Both the position numbers and the translations under genes were made by a program. A DNA stretch of 64,000 nt, taken from positions 570,189 to 634,188 of the forward strand of contig NZ_LT629731.1 in the NCBI RefSeq assembly GCF_900104575.1, given 5' to 3'. Below the pieces are notes generated by a model, which was given only the letters and a program-made list of their open reading frames with translations, searched no databases and was not told the DNA's origin. Of this stretch, positions 35,051 through 43,129 are shown piece after piece (position 1 is the first letter of the stretch; every line of letters begins with the position of its first letter). Origin of the DNA: Bacillus tuaregi (GTDB lineage Bacteria; Bacillota; Bacilli; Bacillales; Cytobacillaceae).

Positions 35051-36190
35051 ATGCGTGTAACACAAGGAATGCTAATCAATAATAATATCAAATATTTGAG
35101 TCAGAATTATAGCCGATTAACAAAGCTGAATGAACAAATGATGTCGGGTAAGAAAATTACCAAACCGTCGGATGACCCGGTGGTGGCGATGAATGGCATG
35201 CATTACCGCAGCCAGGTTGTGGAAGTGGAGCAGTTCAAGCGCAACTTAAATGAAGGCTTCAATTGGCTGGAAAATGCCGATTCCTCTTTGCATGAAGCCA
35301 GCCAGGCCCTGCAGCGGGTTCGCGATTTGACTGTACAGGCATCGAATGACAGCTATGATGCCGGAGCGAGAAAGAGTATTGCCGATGAAATTGCCAGTCT
35401 CCAGCAGCACCTTGCTGCTCTTGCGGATACAAAGGTCGGAGATACCTATATTTTCAGTGGAACGGATACAAGTGAGAGTCCGATCAATCTGAGTCAGATT
35501 GGTCTTGAATTTAGCAGCTTCAAGGATTTAGATGAAAAAAGAGGCTATGTTATCAGCTATCAGGGCCAAACCTTTAAGTATGATGGAACCGATGAATCAG
35601 GGAACACCTTTGTTTCTTTTTCAGGTGAAAAAATGGTCATCGACCCAGCGACAAGCAACATCACTTATCATTATAAAGAGACCCTTGAATATCGTGATGG
35701 AGAACAGGTGGACGTTACGAAAAAGCTGTCCGAGCAGGATATCGTCATTTCTCATGAGACTGCCGTTTCCATAAACGTGGAGGATGTGGAAATCGAAATT
35801 ATGAAGGGCGTCAAAATGCCGATTAATATTCGCCCACAGGATGCCTTCCCGGTCGATTTGTTCAGCGGCTTAGAATCGCTGAAAAAGATGTTAAATAATC
35901 CTGGTACATCCGGTACAGAAATTAATAAATCACTCGAGGCGATTGACAAAATGCTTAATAATATCGTCTCGACCAGATCGGAGCTCGGTGCCCGAACCAA
36001 CCGTGCCGAGCTCGTCCAAAGCCGTCTCATGGAGCAGGAGGTTATCGCGAAGAAAACGGTTTCCGAAAATGAAGACATTGATCTGGAAAAAGTCTATATC
36101 GACTTAACCATTGCCCAAAGTCTGCATCAAGCTTCATTAGCAGTCGGTGCAAAGCTAATTCAGCCAACATTAATGGATTATCTAAGATAG
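35051..36190 (+). CDS. flgL: Flagellar hook-associated protein 3 FlgL
   Basis: A protein of 379 residues, somewhat longer than B. subtilis FlgL (298). The N-terminus MRVTQGMLINNNIKYLSQNY, MSGKKITKPSDDPVVAM and the C-terminus EDIDLEKVYIDLTIAQSLHQ, ASLAVGAKLIQPTLMDYLR, are diagnostic. It forms the second junction ring to which flagellin attaches. The extra length lies in the middle, variable domain. Operon end: a terminator follows 8 bp after the stop. Confidence 0.95.
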   Translation: MRVTQGMLINNNIKYLSQNYSRLTKLNEQMMSGKKITKPSDDPVVAMNGMHYRSQVVEVEQFKRNLNEGFNWLENADSSLHEASQALQRVRDLTVQASNDSYDAGARKSIADEIASLQQHLAALADTKVGDTYIFSGTDTSESPINLSQIGLEFSSFKDLDEKRGYVISYQGQTFKYDGTDESGNTFVSFSGEKMVIDPATSNITYHYKETLEYRDGEQVDVTKKLSEQDIVISHETAVSINVEDVEIEIMKGVKMPINIRPQDAFPVDLFSGLESLKKMLNNPGTSGTEINKSLEAIDKMLNNIVSTRSELGARTNRAELVQSRLMEQEVIAKKTVSENEDIDLEKVYIDLTIAQSLHQASLAVGAKLIQPTLMDYLR

Positions 36191-36197
36191 AAGAATT

Positions 36198-36232
36198 GAA
36201 TCCCTATGGACATTGCTCTATAGGGATTTTTT
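36198..36232 (+). terminator. Terminator between flgL and fliW
   Basis: AATCCCTAT and ATAGGGATT with an 11-base loop, then six T. It would separate or attenuate fliW-csrA from the flgM operon. Confidence 0.75.
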
Positions 36233-36283
36233 AGAAGGAAATTCGTGAATACTATAAATATCACAGCAAAAGGATTGGATAAA

Positions 36284-36730
36284 ATGAACATTCAAACGAA
36301 ATATCATGGTGAAGTAACCGTCCATAAGGATGATATTCTTTATTTTGAAAAAGGAATCCCTGGTTTTCCAGAGGAAACGCAATTTGTGCTCCTTCCCTTA
36401 AGTGACGACGGCCTATTCCAGGTCCTACAATCAACCGTCGATGCAGAAATCGGCTTTCTCACAACAGACCCCTTCTTCTTCAAGCCGAATTATGATTTCC
36501 TCATCGAGGATTCGATTGTAGAAGCTCTCGGGATTGAACATGAAAAGGATGTCAAGGTATTGGTTATCCTCACGCCACAGGAGCCCTTCAACCAATCAAC
36601 CGCCAACCTTCAGGCACCGGTAGTCATTAACATGGTCAACAATAAAGCGAGACAAGTAATCCTAAGCAACACAAACTATCTAACAAAGCATCCTCTCTTT
36701 ACAGAGGAACCAGTCGCTGCAAAGGGGTGA
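36284..36730 (+). CDS. fliW: Flagellar assembly factor FliW
   Basis: A protein of 148 residues from ATG 36284, behind AAAGGA; an in-frame GTG at 36245 is unlikely. Family residues are visible: the N-terminal [43 protein letters not shown] and the C-terminal [17 protein letters not shown]. FliW binds CsrA and, when displaced by flagellin, lets CsrA repress hag translation. csrA follows 7 bp later and hag next, the complete FliW-CsrA-Hag switch. Confidence 0.93.
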   Translation: MNIQTKYHGEVTVHKDDILYFEKGIPGFPEETQFVLLPLSDDGLFQVLQSTVDAEIGFLTTDPFFFKPNYDFLIEDSIVEALGIEHEKDVKVLVILTPQEPFNQSTANLQAPVVINMVNNKARQVILSNTNYLTKHPLFTEEPVAAKG

Positions 36731-36737
36731 ACGAGGC

Positions 36738-36977
36738 ATGCTCGTATTAACAAGGAAAAAAGGGCAAACAATTCGAATTGGTGATGAGATTGAAATAACC
36801 GTTGTGGCCACAGCGAATGATCAAGTGAAAATTGGGATACAAGCACCGAAGAATGTGGAGATATTGCGGCAGGAGTTGTTTGAAGAAATTCAAGCAGAGA
36901 ACAAAGCGGCGACGACTTCAGCTTCTGTTGATAATCTGATAAGCAGTATAAAAAATTTTCCAAGTTTGAAAAAATAA
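36738..36977 (+). CDS. csrA: Carbon storage regulator CsrA
   Basis: An RNA-binding protein of 79 residues. [40 protein letters not shown] and the C-terminal extension used for FliW binding in Bacillus are present. It dimerises and binds GGA motifs near start codons. The likely target is the hag leader just downstream (hairpin with AGGGAA loop at 37077-37096 and the Shine-Dalgarno GGAGG). Confidence 0.95.
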   Translation: MLVLTRKKGQTIRIGDEIEITVVATANDQVKIGIQAPKNVEILRQELFEEIQAENKAATTSASVDNLISSIKNFPSLKK

Positions 36978-36991
36978 TTTCAGTAAAACAT

Positions 36992-37018
36992 TAAACAGTT
37001 ACTAGATTCCTCCGATAT
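36992..37018 (+). promoter_or_regulatory. Sigma-D promoter for hag
   Basis: TAAA (36992-36995), 15 bp, then TCCGATAT (37011-37018). Only the first -10 base differs from GCCGATAT. The resulting leader is about 95 nt. Confidence 0.85.
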
Positions 37019-37076
37019 TAGTATTGTAAGAGGGAATAAAGGCGGCCGACTTTGTTCTCTCGTGCAAATACTTAAT

Positions 37077-37110
37077 GGTTCACAGGGAAGTGAGCCGGAT
37101 ATTCAAGGAG
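37077..37110 (+). promoter_or_regulatory. CsrA-binding leader of hag
   Basis: GGTTCAC (37077-37083) pairs with GTGAGCC (37090-37096), presenting AGGGAA in the loop. A second GGA lies in the Shine-Dalgarno AGGAGG at 37105-37110. This two-site layout mirrors the BS1/BS2 CsrA sites of B. subtilis hag. Binding would occlude the ribosome. Confidence 0.65.
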
Positions 37111-37120
37111 GAAAATGGGA

Positions 37121-37945
37121 ATGAGAATTAATCATAATATTGCGGCGTTGAATACTTATCGTCAGTTGGGTAGTGCTCAGGCTGGTCAAGCAAAATCAAT
37201 GGAGAAATTATCTTCAGGACTTCGTATTAACAGTGCAGCAGATGATGCAGCAGGTCTAGCAATCTCTGAAAAAATGCGTGGGCAAATCCGTGGGTTAGAA
37301 CAGGCATCTAAAAATGCTCAAGACGGTATATCATTAATTCAGACTGCTGAGGGAGCGTTAAATGAAACTCACGACATTCTTCAACGTATGCGTGAGTTGG
37401 CTGTTCAGTCTTCTAACGATACTAATACAGACGAAGACCGTGCTGAACTTCAAAAAGAAGTTGCTCAGTTGATTGAAGAAGTTGATAGAATTGGTAAAAA
37501 TACACAATTCAATACTAAGGATATTTTAGCAGAAGATCAGTCTCTTGATATTAATATCGGTTCAAATGAAGGACAGGCTTTAACAATTGAATGGAAGGCT
37601 CAAACAAGTGAAGCTTTGGGTGAAGATGCTATTGATATTAGTGCTATTGATCTTTCTGATAAAGATGGTGCGCAATCTGGTATTAAGCTTTTAGATGAAG
37701 CTATCGCTTCAGTTTCTGCGTCACGTGCTCAAATGGGGGCGTATCAAAATCGTTTAGAGCACTCTATTAATAACTTGAATACTTCATCTGAAAACTTAAC
37801 TGCAGCGGAATCTCGTATACGAGATGTTGATATGGCTAAAGAGATGATGGAACAGACAAAGAATTCTATTCTTGCACAGGCATCTCAAGCAATGTTAGCC
37901 CAAGCTAACCAACAGCCACAGGGAGTACTTCAGTTGTTACGTTAA
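37121..37945 (+). CDS. hag: Flagellin Hag
   Basis: A compact flagellin of 274 residues from ATG 37121, 10 bases after GGAGG (an ATG at 37115 is too close). The ends are canonical: MRINHNIAALNTYRQL, LSSGLRINSAADDAAGLAIS and QNRLEHSINNLNTSSENLTA, AESRIRDVDMAKEMMEQTKN, ending QQPQGVLQLLR. The central D2/D3 part is minimal, in contrast to the 868-residue flagellin upstream. It should be controlled by sigma-D and by CsrA-FliW. A terminator follows. Confidence 0.95.
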   Translation: MRINHNIAALNTYRQLGSAQAGQAKSMEKLSSGLRINSAADDAAGLAISEKMRGQIRGLEQASKNAQDGISLIQTAEGALNETHDILQRMRELAVQSSNDTNTDEDRAELQKEVAQLIEEVDRIGKNTQFNTKDILAEDQSLDINIGSNEGQALTIEWKAQTSEALGEDAIDISAIDLSDKDGAQSGIKLLDEAIASVSASRAQMGAYQNRLEHSINNLNTSSENLTAAESRIRDVDMAKEMMEQTKNSILAQASQAMLAQANQQPQGVLQLLR

Positions 37946-37964
37946 TTTTACTAGGATAAATTTT

Positions 37965-38015
37965 AAAGCTGACCAATTGATCGATAATTACGGACAATTA
38001 GGTCAGCTTTTCTTT
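37965..38015 (+). terminator. Terminator after hag
   Basis: AAAGCTGACCAATTG pairs with CAATTAGGTCAGCTTT (one bulge), then TTCTTTT. The remaining 330 bp to the next gene is AT-rich with no feature I can support. Confidence 0.85.
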
Positions 38016-38342
38016 TCAATAGTTAAGTGAAAATCAACCTTTTATAAAAGGTTAATATGGTTTTAATTCACCAACAACTTGCATTCTTAATCTAACAAGA
38101 AATATTAATCTGGATTTTTCAATATATTACCGCTTTATAACAACTTTCTAAATTATTTCTTATAAATATAAAAACTACTACTATACTTTAAACTCTAAAA
38201 CCATACCATATGTATAGGTGAAATTAACCTGTTATATATATTTAAGTTTTTCCTCACTACCCAAATTTTTAATAAAGCCAGATTAGAGTATGATAATTCA
38301 GTAAGTTAGATAAATAGAAGATAAGGGGGAGTTTTATTAGCT

Positions 38343-40877
38343 ATGTCATCAGATAAGCAACTTTTTCAATTAGTTAGAATCATGGATACAATGTTAGAAG
38401 CTATAGAACATTTTTCTGTTTTGGTAAAGGAAAGAAACTTCAATAAGTATGTATTTATCTTTAGTTCTATTGTAGATGGTTTTGGAGCTATTAAAAAGGG
38501 AATGAATTTATACAGTGAATTTGAAGGTCAAAAAGAAATTGAAGGTATTGAATATACTTTATATACTATTGCTAAGGATATGGAAATAGGGAATTCTATA
38601 AAAATGTCTGAATTAGTAAGGTTTTCATTAGTACCTCAAATACTCAAGTTAAAAAAAGGTTTGGAAAGAATTATTGATAATGGACCAAACAACCAAAAAG
38701 TAACGATAGGTGTTTATTTTTGTGAAAATAACCCTCTAAAAGTATATCCTAAAGAACGGATTAACTCTTTGATAAAAGAAGGAGAACGCCAAGGAGCTAA
38801 TGTTCTATTTTTCTCTTCAAATGATATTGATTTTGAAAAAAGACAAGTTACAGCAGATACCTTTATAGATGGTAAATGGAAACGGATAAAATCTCCATTT
38901 CCAGATGTTATCAATAATATTGGAGTAAAGTCACGATCTCAACAATCTCGTAAAGAGAGAAAGTTAAGACAGGAAGTTCCTTTTACAAGCTTCGGAGTAG
39001 GGAATAAATTCTATTTGCCAAAAAAAATAGTTGAATCAAGAAAGTATGCCGATTTATTAGTACCTTTCAAAGTTGTTACTGATGAATCAATTATTCATAA
39101 ATTTTTTATAGATAATAAGAGTGCTGTGTTTAAATCATTACTAGGTAATAGGGGAGAGAATATCTACTTCGTTAACAAAATAGGAAATCGTTATTTACTT
39201 ATGGAGCATAAAAAGAAAAGGACTCTCAATCAGATGGAATTTGAAAAGTGGGTCTATGATATTATTTTAAAACAGAAAAATAGTTATATTGTGCAACAGT
39301 ACATTCACTGCCGTACAAGAGATGGAGAACCTTATGATATACGAGCGCATGTACAGAAGGATGGTAACGGTAAGTGGACATTAACCAAAATATATCCACG
39401 TATAGGAAATAAAAAAAGTAATCTGAGTAATATTAGTCGTGGTGGAAGAACTGAGAGACTAGAAAACTTATTAGCCAAAGAATTTGGAAATAAAGGTAAG
39501 GAGTATGAAGAAAGGCTTAAAAATTTGGCCATGGACTTGACATGGCATCTTGATAAATTACATGGACTAGCATTGAATGAACTTGGATTAGATCTAGCCA
39601 TTGATGAGAATGGATGTTTATGGCTCCATGAAGTAAACAATGGTCCTCAATCTACTTATCATGAAGATGAAAGAGCGATTAATACTATTGCATATGCTAT
39701 CTATATTGCTAAAAATAGAATTTTTCACACAAATGAATTTGATAGGAAAATTAAGGTTAGAGGACAATTTGATGCAGAAAATACAGATTTACAATTTGCT
39801 AATTTAGATAATCGTATTCGTATCGGCATGCTAGCAAGTCAAAATGATATTAATGACTTAGCAGTTGCATGTGCTTATGTTGCTAATTATGAAAATGTGA
39901 ATTTTTATTATTTTACATCTGAAGATATTGATTATGATGAGATGTTAATAAGAGGATATTTTTATGAAAACAAAGAATGGGTTCCCAAAATTGTAGAGTA
40001 TCCTGATGTTATATATGATCGATTAAGATTGAGAGGTATTAAAGGATATAATATTGTATATGAAGAATTAGAAGGAATTCCATTTACAAATGAATTTTTT
40101 GGGAATTCAATTAGTAAATTAGATGTTTATGATAGGCTAAAATCAACAGGGAAGATTGACGATGTAATAATTCCATATCAAAAAGTTAATAGGGTAAAAG
40201 ACATCTTTAATTATATTGGAAAGTATGGAAAAATTATTCTGAAACCGGAAATCGGTTCATTTGCAAATGGTGTTCATTTTATAGAAAGGAATAAAACCGA
40301 TGATTACTTCGTAGCAATTGGTGAACGAGAATACCATTATAGCGAGCTGCAACTTAATCAGTATTTAAGGGATTTAATGAGAAAAAGTGTCTTTATAGTT
40401 CAAAAATATATTGAGACTCGGACAAAAGAAGGAAAGCCTTTTGATATTAGGGTGCATATGATGAAAGATGGTAATGGTAATTGGTCATTTGTTAATAATT
40501 ATCCAAGAATTGGTATACACCATGCTGTTATATCTAGCACTGGCAATGGAGGCTATATTGGGGGAATTGTAGGATTTTTAAAGAGAAACTTTTCAGAAGA
40601 AAGAGGTAAAGAAATAATAAATGAAATAGAAACAACTGCGTTAAAAGTTGCTTCTACTTTTGAAGGGTTTTATGAAAAAAATTTAAGTGAGATGGGTTTA
40701 GATATAGCAATTGGTAAAGATATGAAACCTTATATTATTGAGGTTAATGTAAATAAACCTGGAATAGTATATTATGAGTTTGAAGTCGCAAAACATGCAA
40801 TCCCTTATGCAATATATTTAGCTAATAATGAAAAGACTAAATTACTAGATAGTGAAAAATCTGTAGTACTTCTGTAA
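38343..40877 (+). CDS. Double ATP-grasp protein, YheC/YheD-like
   Basis: A protein of 844 residues: a helical N-terminal domain (about 1-110) followed by two copies of the YheC/YheD ATP-grasp unit (about 115-460 and 490-835). Copy 1 has AVFKSLLGNRGENIYFV, YIVQQYIHCRTRDGEPYDIR and LGLDLAIDENGCLWLHEVNN; copy 2 has KIILKPEIGSFANGVHFI, FIVQKYIETRTKEGKPFDIR and MGLDIAIGKDMKPYIIEVNV. These place Lys, Glu and Asn at the expected ATP/Mg sites in both. ATP-grasp enzymes join a carboxylate to an amine or similar; YheC/YheD are spore-coat-associated in B. subtilis. The substrate here is unknown. It is much more AT-rich than its neighbours and inserted beside flagellin, suggesting transfer. Confidence 0.75.
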   Translation: MSSDKQLFQLVRIMDTMLEAIEHFSVLVKERNFNKYVFIFSSIVDGFGAIKKGMNLYSEFEGQKEIEGIEYTLYTIAKDMEIGNSIKMSELVRFSLVPQILKLKKGLERIIDNGPNNQKVTIGVYFCENNPLKVYPKERINSLIKEGERQGANVLFFSSNDIDFEKRQVTADTFIDGKWKRIKSPFPDVINNIGVKSRSQQSRKERKLRQEVPFTSFGVGNKFYLPKKIVESRKYADLLVPFKVVTDESIIHKFFIDNKSAVFKSLLGNRGENIYFVNKIGNRYLLMEHKKKRTLNQMEFEKWVYDIILKQKNSYIVQQYIHCRTRDGEPYDIRAHVQKDGNGKWTLTKIYPRIGNKKSNLSNISRGGRTERLENLLAKEFGNKGKEYEERLKNLAMDLTWHLDKLHGLALNELGLDLAIDENGCLWLHEVNNGPQSTYHEDERAINTIAYAIYIAKNRIFHTNEFDRKIKVRGQFDAENTDLQFANLDNRIRIGMLASQNDINDLAVACAYVANYENVNFYYFTSEDIDYDEMLIRGYFYENKEWVPKIVEYPDVIYDRLRLRGIKGYNIVYEELEGIPFTNEFFGNSISKLDVYDRLKSTGKIDDVIIPYQKVNRVKDIFNYIGKYGKIILKPEIGSFANGVHFIERNKTDDYFVAIGEREYHYSELQLNQYLRDLMRKSVFIVQKYIETRTKEGKPFDIRVHMMKDGNGNWSFVNNYPRIGIHHAVISSTGNGGYIGGIVGFLKRNFSEERGKEIINEIETTALKVASTFEGFYEKNLSEMGLDIAIGKDMKPYIIEVNVNKPGIVYYEFEVAKHAIPYAIYLANNEKTKLLDSEKSVVLL

Positions 40878-40899
40878 AATTGGTTGAGATTTAAAAGGA

Positions 40900-41066
40900 A
40901 AAAGTCGGAGGAATTAGGTTAAACCGTCTAAGGCGAAAGCTATGACGATGAATCCATAGGTGAAACAATGACCATCAGCATTGTGAATCCGAAGCGCCCG
41001 CCCCCTACTAGATTGCTAGAGGGTGAAGATATAGTCTAGTCACTTGTGAAAACAAATGTTCGCACG
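40900..41066 (+). ncRNA. 3' portion of a group I intron (flagellin intron)
   Basis: The segment carries group I core-like strings in order: a P-like AATTAGGTTAAACC (about 40910), Q-like GAATCCGAAGCG (40985), R-like CCCCTACTAGA (41002) and S-like GAAGATATAGTCTAG (41024). It ends with G at 41066, directly before flagellin codons beginning ATG GCG AAA. Group I introns are known in flagellin genes of thermophilic bacilli. The 5' splice site, P1 and the upstream exon are not present, so it cannot splice as it stands. The left limit is approximate. Confidence 0.55.
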
Positions 41067-41180
41067 ATGGCGAAAGAAATGATGGAACAAACGAAGAATT
41101 CGATTCTTTCTCAAGCATCACAAGCAATGTTGGCTCAAGCTAACCAATTACCACAAGGAGTATTACAACTTCTTCGTTAA
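41067..41180 (+). pseudogene. Orphan 3' exon of a flagellin gene
   Basis: This encodes MAKEMMEQTKNSILSQASQA, then MLAQANQLPQGVLQLLR and stop, differing from the end of hag at only two of 37 residues. No ribosome-binding site or N-terminal flagellin sequence is in front of it; instead the group I intron fragment abuts it. It keeps its own terminator. It is the remnant of a second flagellin gene interrupted at the codon pair Asp-Met. Confidence 0.85.
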
Positions 41181-41196
41181 TTTTATATTATTTTCC

Positions 41197-41230
41197 AAGA
41201 GGCTCTAGTTTTGCTAGGGTCTCTTTTTCC
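41197..41230 (+). terminator. Terminator of the lost flagellin gene
   Basis: AAGAGGCTCTAG and CTAGGGTCTCTT around a 5-base loop, then TTTCC. Confidence 0.7.
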
Positions 41231-41264
41231 CATTAGGGGAATGATAATAATTAGGGGTGAGTAA

Positions 41265-41618
41265 ATGAATTATTTATTAGAAATCAACAAAAGACCTTAC
41301 CGAAATGAAGATCATTTGGCTTTTATGATTTATAAACTAGAGCAACAGGATATGGGTGGATTTTTGTCTAATTATAAAATAATAAAACACTTTGAAAGAT
41401 TAGGACCGTTGGAGAGAAATAAAGAAGGTAACTTCGTAAAGCTAATTGACCTCAACGAAAATGAATATAAAATATATTTTGGTTTTGATGTCGATCTAAC
41501 TAATCAAATAATTAACTGGGCAGACTCAATTAATAAAATTGGAATACCCTACGAACATCAATTAGAGGAGTTTATAACTCTAATTACCAATTCTGAAAAG
41601 TTCAAAAGGTTATCATAG
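41265..41618 (+). CDS. Hypothetical protein
   Basis: A protein of 117 residues I do not recognise. It starts MNYLLEINKRPYRNEDHLAF behind AGGGGTGAG, which is a good ribosome-binding site. It is mixed alpha/beta by composition, without membrane segments, signal peptide or cysteine motifs. It is AT-rich like the neighbouring ATP-grasp gene, and its flanks are mobile-element debris, so it is probably cargo of an acquired segment. No function is proposed. Confidence 0.55.
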   Translation: MNYLLEINKRPYRNEDHLAFMIYKLEQQDMGGFLSNYKIIKHFERLGPLERNKEGNFVKLIDLNENEYKIYFGFDVDLTNQIINWADSINKIGIPYEHQLEEFITLITNSEKFKRLS

Positions 41619-41643
41619 TAATCGTTTCGAGATCTTTCTAAAA

Positions 41644-41791
41644 AAGAAAAAGTCACAGTGACGCCCCGAAAATTCTTAGAAGGTGCCTGTGGTTGACCCC
41701 CTTATAATGGACATATAGTATAGATAGAAACACGACATACCTACATTTCAGGGGGACAACTTAAGAAAAAGTCACAGTGACGCCCCGAAAA
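41644..41791. repeat. 29-bp direct repeat flanking 90 bp
   Basis: AAGAAAAAGTCACAGTGACG, then CCCCGAAAA, occurs identically at 41644-41672 and 41763-41791. It contains the palindrome GTCAC-A-GTGAC. The second copy forms the out-of-frame end of the truncated recombinase. The 90 bp between hold GACCCCCTTATA and TCAGGGGGACAA, which look like element ends. Confidence 0.75.
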
Positions 41792-42363
41792 ATATCCCGG
41801 ATGTTACTGCACGCATCATGGACTAGTTGTACTTGTTCTCTTGTGAGTGTTAAGACGTCCCTTCGGGGCTCCTTCATCTTTAAGATGTTTTTATCAAGGG
41901 GTTTTCCCATTGAAATATGATGTAAAAACGGTTTGAATGACCGGTAATTTCCAATCATTTGTTTCTTTGTTTTTTCAGATAGATCTTTTTCATAATGCTC
42001 AATTCTCATCAAGTAATCATAGAAACCTTGAACACAAGTTAATATGGTATTTACAGTACGCTCTGATCTCTTTGCTCTGGTTTGGGTAAGCTGAATAACT
42101 TTAATAGATTGATATGGATTCCTTAACCAAGATATAAATTCCGCCAATAAATCAAGATCAACTTCTTCGTATCCTCTTTCTTTTTCTTTTAAATACTGAA
42201 AGTATAATTTCAAATGACGACAGTATGATTTTAATGTGTTTTCAGCCTTCCCTGTGTTATCAAGATATTTTAGGTATTTGGTTACGGGTACTACTGGATT
42301 ATTATTTTCATCAATAAGCATATAACGCCTTTTGCCATCAATTAAAACCTCTTGAACTTTCAT
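41761..42363 (-). pseudogene. tnpA: Truncated Tn554-type transposase A (tyrosine recombinase)
   Basis: A protein of 200 residues that follows Tn554 TnpA through its N-terminal and SAM-like DNA-binding domains: KYLKYLDNTGKAENTLKSYC, LAEFISWLRNP, ERTVNTILTCVQGFYDYL and FKPFLHHISMGKPL, reaching LTREQVQLVHDACSNIRD. Tn554 TnpA is about 360 residues. The catalytic domain with the Arg, His and Tyr residues is gone: after NIRDIF the frame runs into the 29-bp direct repeat and stops. It is therefore inactive. GGAGGTGATG upstream is a strong ribosome-binding site, so a short fragment may still be made. Confidence 0.8.
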
Positions 42364-42468
42364 AAAACATCACCTCCAGACTAAATAATGATGTATTTAT
42401 GAAAGTGTTTCTATAAAAACTATGAATACTATAATTTCTTACTGTAAATAAGCATTATTTTAAGATAC

Positions 42469-42518
42469 AAAAAAGAAGTAGTACTTAACTTTAAAAACGT
42501 TAAATACTACTTCTTTTT
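42469..42518. terminator. Long hairpin upstream of the truncated recombinase
   Basis: AAAAGAAGTAGTACTTAAC pairs with GTTAAATACTACTTCTTTT (one mismatch), with A and T runs on both sides, so it could terminate in either direction. The short words ACTGTAAATAAG and ACTGTAGATAAG flank it. Confidence 0.6.
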
Positions 42519-42690
42519 ATACTGTAGATAAGGGGGCTATAACGGAACAGCAGAGATCGTCAGAATGGCAGTCTTTTTTAATAGAGGAGTAGGTTATTTA
42601 AAAATCGGAAAATTTTGATGGATGTTATTATGTTAAAATAATTTTATTGTTTGTGAAAATGTTTTCAAAAATAGAATGTGGAGTGGTTAT

Positions 42691-42969
42691 ATGAAAACGA
42701 TAATAAATCGAATAGCACTTGGAGTGGTTTTACTAATTGTAGCTTTATTTTCATTCGATAAAAATTATTTAGGACACTGGTATATAGGAACGATCTCTTT
42801 TGTTTCTTTCGTTTTAGTCATTAATTACATCGGTACATTAGAGAGAAAAACTGAAATTGATAAAAAAACAAAAATAATAGGATGGATTTGTTTTTTTACA
42901 ACTGCAATTATAGGATTAGTGTTCGTCCTTTCAAATCCTGAAATTTTTAATACATATGGTATTGAATAA
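42691..42969 (+). CDS. Small membrane protein
   Basis: A protein of 92 residues starting MKTIINRIALGVVLLIVALF at ATG 42691, with GGAGTGG seven bases upstream; an ATG at 42676 lies before that site. Three hydrophobic segments (about 6-22, 33-50 and 66-84) are separated by a basic loop, ERKTEIDKKTK. I do not recognise a family. It sits alone between the recombinase fragment and the IS110 element. Confidence 0.55.
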   Translation: MKTIINRIALGVVLLIVALFSFDKNYLGHWYIGTISFVSFVLVINYIGTLERKTEIDKKTKIIGWICFFTTAIIGLVFVLSNPEIFNTYGIE

Positions 42970-43129
42970 ACAATAACGGATTTTAACTAATTTAACAAAA
43001 CCAGCTAATAGATTGTCAAGAAAAATCTTTTAAATCGAAAACAACTTCATGCTATACTAAAAATGCGCAACTCAAATAACCCTCCGAACTTAATTTGGAA
43101 GGTTTTTGCTTTATTTGAAAATGCTGTTA

